Virus record (IMG/VR): IMGVR_UViG_3300025892_000210
Span: 1 to 20,127 of that record
Length of the DNA: 20,127 bases
Strand: one strand, 5' to 3'
DNA from: a virus
Part shown: positions 1-10,500 of the stretch, one piece after another
Layout of the letters: every line of letters begins with the position of its first letter
Position numbering within the stretch: position 1 is the first letter of the stretch
Program-made: the position numbers and the translations under genes
The notes under the pieces: model-generated
What the model was told of the DNA's origin: nothing
Seen by the model: the letters and a program-made list of their open reading frames with translations, nothing else
The model's database searches: none

Positions 1-1
1 A

Positions 2-3000
2 AGCACAGCAGGGTTGACAACGACAGATTTTGATGCTATTGTTGCGAACAGATTAATCATTCAAAACGATGTAATTGATTTTGTAAACGATAGCACACTC
101 TCTAATAATTTTGATCAGCACAAATGCGAAAGAGACACCGGGCTGATTGTAGACGCAATCGCGCTTGACTTACAGAACAATACGAACTATAATAGTACCA
201 CTGCTGGTCTTGCGTATCGCAGAGGAAACGCACAAAAGGTTCAGAGCGATCAATTAATCTATACAGTCCAATCTATTGAATATTTGAGAGACCAGATCAA
301 CGCATCTGGTATTAACGCAGACAGTCAAACTTTTGTTACTGCACGTATCAAAGAGATTACTGATCTCCTTACAGAGTCAACTGAATACGGTGCTTATGAT
401 GGAGACCCATTAACTTTTACTGGATCAGGATCAGAAGACGCGGCAAAAAGAAATGCTGCGAATGCTTTAATCGTCAATCGTTTAACTATTCAAAATCAAT
501 TGATTACTTGGATTCAAGACAATTACGATGCACTTGAATATGATCAAGACAAATGTAAACGAGATGTTGGTTACATTGTTGACGCATTGACTCACGACAT
601 TTTGTTTGATGGATCGTTTGCAACAGATACAAATGCCCGATCCTACTGGGTAGGAAAAGACCTCAACATCGAAGGTTTAACAGATTACGAAAACCTAGAT
701 GGTGTTGCTGATGTATGGATTAACCAATTAGGTGCTGGTGAGATTGTAGCATCTGCCGCAGCATACGAGCAACTTAAAACTATTGTCAATAATTATATCA
801 CAACTTCTACCGAAGAGTCAAGAGTAGAAACGCTTATTGATGTTATTATCTCGTCTATTCAAGCAGCAGACGGCACTGGAATCACGGTCACGCTTCCTGC
901 AATTACCGGAGAGAGTGCAACTTTCTATACTAACAGATCTACACTTCAAGAGCAAGTAGTTTCTTATGCGAATAGTATTTTCCCAACCTACTCATACGAT
1001 CAGGCAACTTGTCGCAGAGATGTAGGTTATATTCTTGATGGGTTAGTATATGATCTCAAGTACGGTGGCAACAGTGCAACCTCTATTGCGATGCGAGCAT
1101 ACTTCTCTATTTTCGGAAACGGATATGCTGATCGTTTAGGTAACAGCGAATTCACTGCAACGATTGCCGCATACGAGCAACTCAAGTCTATCATTGCTGG
1201 TTATACAGCAGGAACCGACACGGGTAACATCACTAAGATTCAAAACCTGTTAAATATTATTATCCAAGCAGTTACTCAATCAAGAGCAGGAACTTTCCAA
1301 CTAGGAGATTTCTTTAACCCTGCTGGTGATGTTACTGGAACGAAATATGCATATGCTTATCCAGCAGGTCTTCCTGCGGGTTATAATTCTTTGGTGTTTC
1401 CAAATTTAGATACACTAGGTATTACCGCAACTTTCCCGTTAATTCAACTAGCATGGACTCAGTTTAACATAGGAACTCCGGAACGTCAAACTATTATTAG
1501 ACAGTCTTCGGAAACTGCACAGAACCAAGGGACTGATTCAACTATCTTCTTGAAGTCGGGTGACTACACTGTTAACAACCCGATCAAACTACCACCCAAA
1601 ACTTCTATCATTGGTGACGCATTAAGGGCAACAACGATTCGTCCTCGTAACGTTGATAGCGATATTTTCTGGGTAGACAATGGTTGTTACGTGAAAGAGA
1701 TCACATTCCGTGATCACCAGAATGGTGCTGCTTGTGTAGCATTCGATCCAAGAGAAAGCGCAGGGTCCGGTTCTTTCATTACTCAATCACCATACGTTCA
1801 GAACTGTACTTCATTGACAACATCAGGTATCGGTATGAAGATTGATGGGTCAAAAGTATCGGGTCTACGATCAATGGTGCTTGATGCGTTCACACAGTTC
1901 AATGCTGATGGCATTGGTGTCTTGATGCAGAATCGCGCATACGCACAGTTAGTATCTTGTTTTACTATTTCAACTTCCACTTCTATTAAAGCAGAAAGCG
2001 GTTCGCAATGTTCTCTAACCAACTCTAACTCATCGTTTGGTGACTTTGGATTGGTAGCAACTGGAGGATCAAAGAGTATTTACAACGGTGATCTCCATGC
2101 AGATTATAACCTGAATGATGATATTATTCGTGTGAATGGAATTATCAACACCGATTCCGCGAACTACTCATTACAATTGGGTGATTTTAAGAAACCGAAT
2201 TACAATGACGCAATTAAGTTTGCGAACGATTCGTATTATTACACCATTCTTAATGTATCAGATGAGATCACACAAAACTGGTCTGTGTCTCTTAATAATG
2301 ATCAGGTTGTTGTTAACTCTACTGATCTGCCCCAAGGAACAAATACAGGTAAATCTGTTCTTATATCTAAAGACGATAACATACTTGCTTTCACTTCACC
2401 AAGTAACTCGGTAGAAGTAGAGGTGTTCCAAAGAAGCGGAACTGCTTGGAATGCGTTGGATCGTCCACAGACAACTAATCCGATTAACACTTTTGGAGCA
2501 ACAAGTTCAAACTTTGGAACTAGGTTAGCATCAAACAGAGAAGGCACGACTATTGCTGTGAATCAAACAGGGAATAAGTATGTTGTTGGTGCCACTAATT
2601 CTACCACCTTACATGGTGCTGTTTATATTTTGCAGACCACAGACGGAATCAACTATAATCAAATACAATTTATTACTGATTCAGTATCTTCATCACCAAA
2701 CCCAACAACAAACAGAAAATTGGGTAGTGAATTATCAATGTCTGGAGATGGCAACACTTTGTTGATCTCAAATGAAGCAGACTCTGATAGTTTATTTGTA
2801 AATGGTGCAGTCAATATTTACAATAGAGATTCTGCTAATGATATTAATGGATTTCAGAAAGCACAAAAATTGTTGTTCCCGAAAGGAACAACATCGGGTG
2901 CACCGACTACTGCACTTTCAGAAGACGGGGCAAGTATATTAGTAAGTTGGAGAGGTAATGTACATTACTATTACACCAAGAATCAATTTGGGGTATTCAG

Positions 3001-4198
3001 TTTATCTCAAAACATTGTATCTCAACTAGGTCAAAATGATGAGGCAAACTTTGAGGTAACCATAAACGGTGATGCTTCTTATGCTGCGTTCTCTTCACCC
3101 GATACTGGGGAAACGTTTAATACTACGGTCCCTGCTCAAGTAGGGAATAGTGTTTTCTTTGATGTTGATGATACTACTGGTTTTGAAGTAGGAATGAAAA
3201 TCTATTATGGAACTTCTATTGTAACAGAAGATCCCGGATTTTCAGTTGTTCCTAATACAATACCGGCACAAACTTACATTGTAGATGTTGTCTCGGCAAC
3301 ATCGCTTGAATTATCAAACCCTGTTGGTCCAGCATTCGATGGTGTAGGTGATTTTGCACTAGCATATTTCGAGAATGAAGGTGGAGCAGAATTCTTCCAG
3401 TTTGATGAAGGAGCATGGAATTTACAAGAAACCGTCTATCCTTCGAATGGTAGAGGGAATCAAGAACTCGGCGCTGGAACCAATACTCGATACGGACAGT
3501 CTCTTGACATGAATGATACTGGCGATATCGCTATCATTGGAGCAGTTAACGGTTCCTCTAGTGTGCTTAATAACGACTCTTCTGCTGCCGCATATATTGT
3601 AGAACGAGCAGGAACAAACTGGGCAGAGGTTGCTATATTACAACCACAGAATCCTCAATTTAACGGAGACACTAATGGATCTGGCACGGATGATAGATTC
3701 GGTGAAGCAGTAACCGTAGGCGGCACAGGTGATTATATTGCCGTAGGAGCAAGTAATCGTTTGGTTGAAGGCACAAGTGGTTCAGTATTTACTTACTCTT
3801 CTATTCTCCCTGAAACAGGAAGTTTTGAATTAACGATTGCTCCACCCCTAAATAAAAATGCGGCAGGACAACAAAAGGTTGATTTCCATCAGAGATCATT
3901 GATTAGTGCGTCTTCCCACACGTTTGAGTTTGTAGGATCAGGTACTAATATGTTCGCGGCAGTGCCACAAAACGGTGGCATACCCAGAAAAGAAAACGAA
4001 ATCGTATTTGACTCTGCTGAGTCGCTACAACCTAACTTTGGTTTGGTTTACTTCACAGCAACAGATGAACTAGGTGATTTTAGGATTGGTGGTGATTTAA
4101 CTATCAACCGTGAATCAGGAACAATTACAGGAACAACTTTTGACAGATCGTTGTTTGCGGTGTTAACACCATACATTCTGGCATTAGAGGGATCATAA
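2..4198 (+). CDS. Large tail-fibre/baseplate-associated structural protein (5' end outside the window)
   Basis: The frame is open from the first bases, so the true start lies upstream. Residues below count from the TTG codon at 14, which I do not take as the start. Residues 12-430 hold three helical repeats, each with a CxRDxGxIxDAxxxDL motif. About residues 490-690 look like a right-handed beta-helix and contain ITQSPYVQNCTS, GLRSMVLDAFTQFN and NSNSSFGDFGL, motifs I recall from fibre proteins of T4-like marine phages. About residues 780-1265 show seven FG-GAP-like blades (for example RYGQSLDMNDTGDIAIIGA and RFGEAVTVGGTGDYIAVGA), with a small domain inserted in blade five. The last 100 residues carry SSHTFEFVGSGTN, a GDFRIGGDLTINR segment and SLFAVLTPYILAL, a conserved C-terminus. 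I infer an extracellular, trimeric or baseplate-bound adhesin. The stop TAA directly abuts the next ATG. Its exact T4 equivalent (gp10-like or separate fibre) is unresolved. Confidence 0.8.
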   Translation, partial: STAGLTTTDFDAIVANRLIIQNDVIDFVNDSTLSNNFDQHKCERDTGLIVDAIALDLQNNTNYNSTTAGLAYRRGNAQKVQSDQLIYTVQSIEYLRDQINASGINADSQTFVTARIKEITDLLTESTEYGAYDGDPLTFTGSGSEDAAKRNAANALIVNRLTIQNQLITWIQDNYDALEYDQDKCKRDVGYIVDALTHDILFDGSFATDTNARSYWVGKDLNIEGLTDYENLDGVADVWINQLGAGEIVASAAAYEQLKTIVNNYITTSTEESRVETLIDVIISSIQAADGTGITVTLPAITGESATFYTNRSTLQEQVVSYANSIFPTYSYDQATCRRDVGYILDGLVYDLKYGGNSATSIAMRAYFSIFGNGYADRLGNSEFTATIAAYEQLKSIIAGYTAGTDTGNITKIQNLLNIIIQAVTQSRAGTFQLGDFFNPAGDVTGTKYAYAYPAGLPAGYNSLVFPNLDTLGITATFPLIQLAWTQFNIGTPERQTIIRQSSETAQNQGTDSTIFLKSGDYTVNNPIKLPPKTSIIGDALRATTIRPRNVDSDIFWVDNGCYVKEITFRDHQNGAACVAFDPRESAGSGSFITQSPYVQNCTSLTTSGIGMKIDGSKVSGLRSMVLDAFTQFNADGIGVLMQNRAYAQLVSCFTISTSTSIKAESGSQCSLTNSNSSFGDFGLVATGGSKSIYNGDLHADYNLNDDIIRVNGIINTDSANYSLQLGDFKKPNYNDAIKFANDSYYYTILNVSDEITQNWSVSLNNDQVVVNSTDLPQGTNTGKSVLISKDDNILAFTSPSNSVEVEVFQRSGTAWNALDRPQTTNPINTFGATSSNFGTRLASNREGTTIAVNQTGNKYVVGATNSTTLHGAVYILQTTDGINYNQIQFITDSVSSSPNPTTNRKLGSELSMSGDGNTLLISNEADSDSLFVNGAVNIYNRDSANDINGFQKAQKLLFPKGTTSGAPTTALSEDGASILVSWRGNVHYYYTKNQFGVFSLSQNIVSQLGQNDEANFEVTINGDASYAAFSSPDTGETFNTTVPAQVGNSVFFDVDDTTGFEVGMKIYYGTSIVTEDPGFSVVPNTIPAQTYIVDVVSATSLELSNPVGPAFDGVGDFALAYFENEGGAEFFQFDEGAWNLQETVYPSNGRGNQELGAGTNTRYGQSLDMNDTGDIAIIGAVNGSSSVLNNDSSAAAYIVERAGTNWAEVAILQPQNPQFNGDTNGSGTDDRFGEAVTVGGTGDYIAVGASNRLVEGTSGSVFTYSSILPETGSFELTIAPPLNKNAAGQQKVDFHQRSLISASSHTFEFVGSGTNMFAAVPQNGGIPRKENEIVFDSAESLQPNFGLVYFTATDELGDFRIGGDLTINRESGTITGTTFDRSLFAVLTPYILALEGS
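47..1300 (+). repeat. Three diverged ~145-residue helical repeats with CxRDxGxIxDA motif
   Basis: The units begin at 47, 476 and 932 (spacing 143 and 152 codons). Each opens with NRxxxQxxVxxx, followed by a short YDQxxC segment and then C-x-RD-x-G-x-I-x-D. The second and third units share AAYEQLK about 95 residues further on. At the DNA level they are strongly diverged, so these are old protein repeats rather than recent duplications. The upstream part of the gene outside the window may hold more copies. Confidence 0.8.
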
Positions 4199-4570
4199 AT
4201 GGCCACTCCATTAAATCAGTTTAAAACTAAAACCTATATCATACAGGATAAAGATGCTACCGAAGCAGTAAAAGCAAGGGGAACTGATGTGGTATATACA
4301 GTTCCCGCAGGTGTTTCTGCGATTATTTTGATGGCACAGATATCGAATATTGCGAATGACGCAACTTATGATGTCAACTTTGTCCACCATGATGTAGGAA
4401 CCGACACTAGCACTTACCTCGTTAAAGAATTTGGTGTTCAATCGAACGATGCAGTATCTCCTTTAACAGGAAAGTTAGTAGTTCAAGAAGGCAATCAGAT
4501 TGCTATTTGGGCAGATCAAGCAGATAAACTCGAACTCACATTGAGTTTTTTGGAATCATTAAATGGCTAG
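4199..4570 (+). CDS. Small beta-rich virion structural protein
   Basis: This gene encodes 123 residues. It starts at an ATG abutting the previous stop, with a good ribosome site, GAGGGA at 4187-4192, six bases upstream. The sequence alternates short hydrophobic strands and loops (VVYTVPAGVSAIILMAQISN, TSTYLVKEFGV, TGKLVVQEGNQIAIWA, LELTLSFLESL), which suggests a single beta-sandwich or jelly-roll. It has no signal peptide or membrane segment. It resembles small virion proteins that I recall beside fibre genes in marine T4-like phages, but I cannot name a T4 counterpart. Lying between two giant fibre genes and overlapping the second by eight bases, it may be a fibre-associated cap, adaptor or assembly partner; that role is inferred from position only. 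Confidence 0.75.
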   Translation: MATPLNQFKTKTYIIQDKDATEAVKARGTDVVYTVPAGVSAIILMAQISNIANDATYDVNFVHHDVGTDTSTYLVKEFGVQSNDAVSPLTGKLVVQEGNQIAIWADQADKLELTLSFLESLNG

Positions 4571-7500
4571 AAGACTTATATCGTTAGCAGGTAAAGTAGT
4601 TAGAAAATCGGCAGGGGATTTAGATGCCGATCGTTATCTTTATCTGTCGTTAGATCAGGCAGAACCCAACCCAGGTAATCCTGACAGCGATAATTCGTTG
4701 TTCTTTTCGAACGCGGATGGTACCCGTGGGTTTACTAAAAGACCCAAGGTTAATGGTCTAGCATTCGGAGATGGAAAATTACCAGAAGCAGGAGCAGATG
4801 ATGATTATGCTCTTATTCTAAATACGAACCCTACTGTTGCTGGAGATGACAGTGTAGGATTTCGTAAACTAGGCGATTTAGCATTTACTAACGAATCAGA
4901 AATTACTCTGCAATCTGTTACTGAAACCGGAAATACAACTACCGAAGGTATAGTCGTTAATGCTTTACCGGGTGGAGGATCGTTTTCGGGTAACAACTCT
5001 AACACTTACGGTGTAGAAATTAATGGGTTTACTGGGCAGTCTCCCCAACAAGCACTCTTTATCGGTGACGGTACTAATTCATTAATTGAAGGTGATTTAC
5101 AAATCACTGGTGCTTTCAACATTAACACAACAGATGGGGACGTTAGTGGTCCTGGGATTGTCGGTTTAAACAGCATACAACTGCTTGTGATGGACAGCGC
5201 AAATGCGCCAATTCCATATAAAATTGGTAAAAGAGATTTTAACTTTACTGCTTTTGATCCTCCTACTTTAAGAGAAGTCACTGAATTTACAATCGCATCG
5301 GGTGATGCAGCGAGCACCTTTACAAGTGGTGCAACTACACCTAATGGCATTAGAGCAAAATTTTTCAAATCTGATACATTACAAAATAGAACTTCTAATG
5401 ATGCTGGTGGTATATTAGACGGTAGCGTACAACAGTATAGAAAAGCATTAGTAGTCGATACTACTGCTGATTCAATAGGTTACAGAAACCTTACTGAACT
5501 TGCTTTGTTTGATAGTTCTACAACTGCTATTAATGTTCCTCAAATCTTTGTTAAAGATCCTGGAGTAGGAGACATATCACAGATCAGCAATACGATTCCG
5601 TTGGTCTTCCAAGATTCTGTTACTAAAGAATATAAAATTTTAGACATTAATGTTGTCAACCTTGACGAGACTTTTGAAACCCTTCACTCTGTTTCAGGAA
5701 GAACAGAGACTGGTTTTGATCAAGGTGAAACAGGTAACCCTGTTATATTCAGCAACACAGTAAAACTTCGTGGCAATACCGGCGATCAAGCATTAGCATC
5801 AAAAACTTCGAACACAGTTATTGTTGCTGACTATGGTTTGACAAACGACAGTGCTTTCGTCGGTGTCAGACTTGCTGAAGATATTGCGTTTAACGATAGT
5901 CTGATTAATCTAAATTTCGTTTTAAGCAGAGGAGACTCTACTAACCTTGCTGCTAATTTGGGTGGACCAGTCCGATTAATAAACAACGACTCCAAAGGAT
6001 TCATTTCGGGACAACCAACCGTTGTTGCTATTCGTTCTAATGACAGTGTTGGTTTCGTTACATTAGATCAAATTGCTTTTACCGGAGAAGAAACCTACGG
6101 TCTTTTTGAAACCGTAGAACTTAATGATAGTGCTGATAAACCAATCAAGGTTGGTGGATTAGTTATAAGACCAACGAGTGCTAGATCTGGCACAGAAGCA
6201 ATAGCAATCGATTCAGATTTATTAGGATCTTCTAACACTGTCAATCAGTTTTTAGTATACGAAAAAACTCTTGGTAGTTCAACTCCTGGTAAAGTAATTC
6301 TTCGTGAACTTGACAACAATGTTCTCGATGGTGATGACACAACACTTCAAACCGCAACCGAGCGCGGAAGAACTACTACGTTAGAAATTATCGCGCAAGG
6401 TTTTGTGGGGGATAGTGCTACCGTCCAAAACCTAGAAGCAACTACTCAGGCAACTCTTGCAAGCGCAAGCGTTACAGACTTGACCACGGATCGTGTAGTG
6501 TTCTCTGGTGCTGCTGGCGAACTCGAAGACGATGCTAATCTTACTTTCGACGGAACATCACTTCAAGTTGGTGTAAATCTTAACGTAGATGGTATTACAA
6601 CATTAGACTCAACTTCGATAGTTGGAACACTTGATGTCGAGGGAGTAACGAATCTTGACTCTACTTCAATAGTAGGAACACTTGATGTCGATGGTATTAC
6701 AACATTAGACTCAACTTCGATAGTTGGAGGATTTGATGTAACGGGAGAAACTACTCTCGATAAAACAACTATTGACGGTTTACTTGATGCTAATGCTGGC
6801 ATCGATGCTTCATCAGTTAAAGTAGAAGATTTAACCAGTGGTCGGGTGGTCATTGCTGGAACTAATGGTGAATTAGAAGACGATGCTGACTTAACGTTTA
6901 GTAATACCACATTAACTGCCACCAATATTAATGTCACAACGGATCTTGATGTTGGTGGTATTACAACATTAGATTCTACTTCAATAGTAGGAACACTTGA
7001 TGTTGATGGTATTACAACATTAGACTCTACCACAATAGTAGGAGCGGTAAATCTAACTGGACTGATAGGTACTGAATCATTAGAAGTATTAACAATCGAT
7101 GGTTCTAATGAAGTTGCTCGAAGAACAGTTGAATCTACTGCTTTTACAGGCGAAACATTAACTACTGTCACAGATCCTACGAGACCTGTTGGATATGATG
7201 TCACCTCAACACCATTGTATTTAAATGGTGGTATCTCTCTCGCAGCAAACGCAACGGACACACAAGCAACATATAAACTGTTGAATCTCGGATCAGGTGT
7301 ATCGGGAGACAGTGTAGAATTTTTAGAAGTTGATGCTTCAATCCTTGATGGGTCTGCTTTGGGATTAAACGAAGTATTGACAGTTGGTAATACTTCGAAT
7401 TTAGATATTCTTTTAGGCGGCACTTCTGCGATAACTGCCGATAGTGCTACTTTTGCGTCTAATTTGAGTGTCGGTACCCAAGCAACATTAGCAAGTGCAG

Positions 7501-10500
7501 CAGTGAGCGATCTGACAGATAATCGGGTAGTGATCGCAGGAACTTCTGGTGAATTAGAAGACGATGCCAACTTCACTTTCGATGGAACTATTTTAAACTT
7601 AGTTGCTGATTTTGATGTCTCGGGTATATCCACATTTGATTCTGTCACCGTAAGAAAAGATCTTGTAGTACTAGGAAACCTTCGAGTCGATGGTGCCACT
7701 ACAGTTATAAACAGTACAGAACTTTCGGTTGACGATAAAAATATTACTTTAGCAGATGGTGCAACACAACCGTCCGATGCCAATGGCGGCGGTATCACTT
7801 TGAATTTAGGAACTGGTGGCGCAGCTACTCTTTTATATTCGAATACAAACGACGATTGGACTTTTAACAAATCTATTCACACTGATAGTGATCTTGATGT
7901 GGGGAACAATCTTACGGTTGTTGGTAGTACTACATTAGATTCCACCACGATTGATGCAACTAACGCAGGGTTGGTTGTTACAGGACTATCTGATCAAGGT
8001 ACCGAATTTACTATTGTAACTATTGCCGCAGACGGAACAGTAGGAACCCGCGAAGCATCTGCTTCTGCTTTCTCGAATCCGGATTTACAGAACGTTACCG
8101 ATGAAGGTTATGTTACAACCAGACCAATAGTTGCGTTGGGATTCAGTGGCGACTCTGCTACATTAGGAACCGCCAAAGTATCTGATTTAACTGCGACTAG
8201 AATAGTTTTAGCAGGAACAGACGGTGAGTTAGAAGATAATGGCAGTCTAACTTATTCAAATGATAGACTTAATACAAATAGGGCAAACATAGGTGCTGGT
8301 GGATTAACGGTAGGCACGACTAATTTATCAGATGCAGTATCAGATAATACTCTTATTTTAGGTCTTACTGCACTTGATAGTGTAGTAGATAGAACTCTTG
8401 GTAATATACTAGACATTGCTACGTTACAATATGTAACAGATCACGGTGCTTCTACTGATAACAAACTGACTTTGACGGGTGGGTTAAGACTTTCACCTGC
8501 TTTCAACGTAGACGACCAATTAACTTTATTAGGTTTGGTCGGAGATAGTGTAGTATCAACAGTAGTAGAAACAACTGCTCATACACCGTTAAATTATTTT
8601 ACGATAGACAAAGCATCAGAAACGGGTGCAGACACTTTATCGAGAAGACTTGATGTTACTAACGCTATTGATTTAGATGGTGGGTTTACTGCTGCATTAA
8701 CAAATCCCGGAACGCCAGCAGGACAGTTTGACGTTATTCGTCTTGCAGATGCTGGAGGAACCGATAGCGCATTTAGAGTCACTTTGCAAAGCGGTGCTAC
8801 CAAACCGTTAGAGGATTTTACTTGGGAGTTTGTTCTTAACAACGGAGACTCGACTGGTGCAGAAGATGTTTACATTAGAAACCAGTTTTATTTAAACAGA
8901 TCTTCTTTACCTACTTCATCGCCTTTTGATACAAGTCTTGTAGTTCCTGTATTTAATCCTACAAAACTTACTACGTTTGATAGTGTTGGTACACGAACAT
9001 TAGGGAATGCTGCTAATCAGAATACCGATTTTTGGACTCTCCAAGTAGTAACCGATAATTCGAATCAAACAATTGGCACAGAAGCATTTGCTACTACTAC
9101 AAGAAGTCTTAAAATTGATGGTCTTATCATCGACGGCATCAAAGATTTTAGCACACTTCCTGCCAAATATAATCCAGCAGGAGATGGTAATGCACTTTTC
9201 TTGGGACCACAGGATAGTGTGGGTTATCGTGACGTAGGGGCATTTGCTTTTAAAGATACCACTACGTTACAAGAAGTTACTACTGCTGTTTCTGGTGGTG
9301 ACAGCACGACTGCGTCAATCACTACGCACGGATTGACTATTAGAAACGCTGACGCTTTTTATGTGAAACAAGATTTTGGTTCTTGGCCATCTATTGCGGA
9401 TGTTGATGATGCGGTTATGTGGGACGTTAACACTGAGCAATTGACTGTAAGAAATCTTGCTCCTTCTGCTTTTGAGGTTCCGTCTTTACAAGATGTCACA
9501 ACAGCAGGAGATTCAACTAATATAAGATCTGTGTTTGCTGGTGGTATAGATTTTGATCTAGAAAATACAAATGGTCTGCCAATAATTACTGAACAAAATG
9601 TTATTGATAATGGTGTCGGTTATTATAATATGCTTCTCGTTCAAACCGGAGGAGCAGAATCAGGGGTAGTTAAACGTGGATCACAAGGCGTTGTTTCTAG
9701 ACTGACAGAACGAGATACTCTTCGCAGTGTAACTGATAGAGGGGCAAGTCTCAGTGCAGTTGGTGCAGACTCTGCAAGAGTTCCGCTTATTTTTAGCAAC
9801 TACCATATTAAATTTACTGGGTTACAAGATTCAGAAACCAGAGATACTCTTGTAGCAATTAATCCAAGTACTGGTCAAATTTCTAGAAGATCTGTTTCAA
9901 GTATCAATGCTAATGATACTTTGAGTGCTGTTACCGGACGAGGTAATAAAACTGCACTGAGACTTGGAACCACCGGAATAGAATTACAAAGAGGCGCATT
10001 TGCGGGTGCTACTGATACTACAGACGATCTAGCGGATTATGATTTGGTTCTGAGCACCGTTGGTGGAGTTAACAACTCCACTTTACTATCTGTTGATCGT
10101 GGTCAATTCGATAGCGACTTAAACGTAGATGGTATCACCACACTCGACTCAACGACGATTGATGGTAAACTACTGGTCAAGGTAGGAAACACCTTTCCAC
10201 AAACCGAAGATAGACTTTATATTGGAGGTAGTGGTTTAGATGGTGAAGATGCTTCCATTTATTTAGGTAATCACGGTGATGGTACTGGTTATGGTTGGAG
10301 ATTTTTTTATCAAGGAACTGGCTCCGCCAACCTCAATAAATTAATTATTAGATCTGAAAATCTTGGCAGTCCGGTTGATGCATTAACATTTACTCAAGAC
10401 GGTGTAGCAACATTTGATAGTACAATAATTGCCAGCGGCGGTATTGAGGGATTGACTCTAGCTAATGGTGGTATCAGTGGCACTAATTTTGATATTTCAG

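Noticed and set aside
14-16. TTG as the start of the first gene
   Set aside because: The frame is open back to base 2 and the helical repeat is already under way just after, with no ribosome site. The gene is simply cut by the window edge.
4195-4201. CATAAAT overlapping the start of the 123-residue gene as a late promoter
   Set aside because: The final A of the core is replaced by G, and the box would overlap the start codon itself, so it could not give a message containing that start.
4546-4587. Slippery heptamer T TTT TTG in the correct phase near the end of the 123-residue gene, suggesting -1 frameshifting
   Set aside because: A -1 shift here reads only about a dozen further codons before TAG at 4585-4587. 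It does not enter the frame of the giant fibre gene, which would need a +1 shift. No strong downstream stem is evident.
6563-7870. A 435-codon open frame on the minus strand across the repeat region of the giant fibre gene
   Set aside because: It is the antisense reflection of repeated plus-strand codons: the translation is Ser/Val/Pro-rich and mirrors the 51-base repeats. It has no recognisable motif, and every other gene in the window runs on the plus strand.
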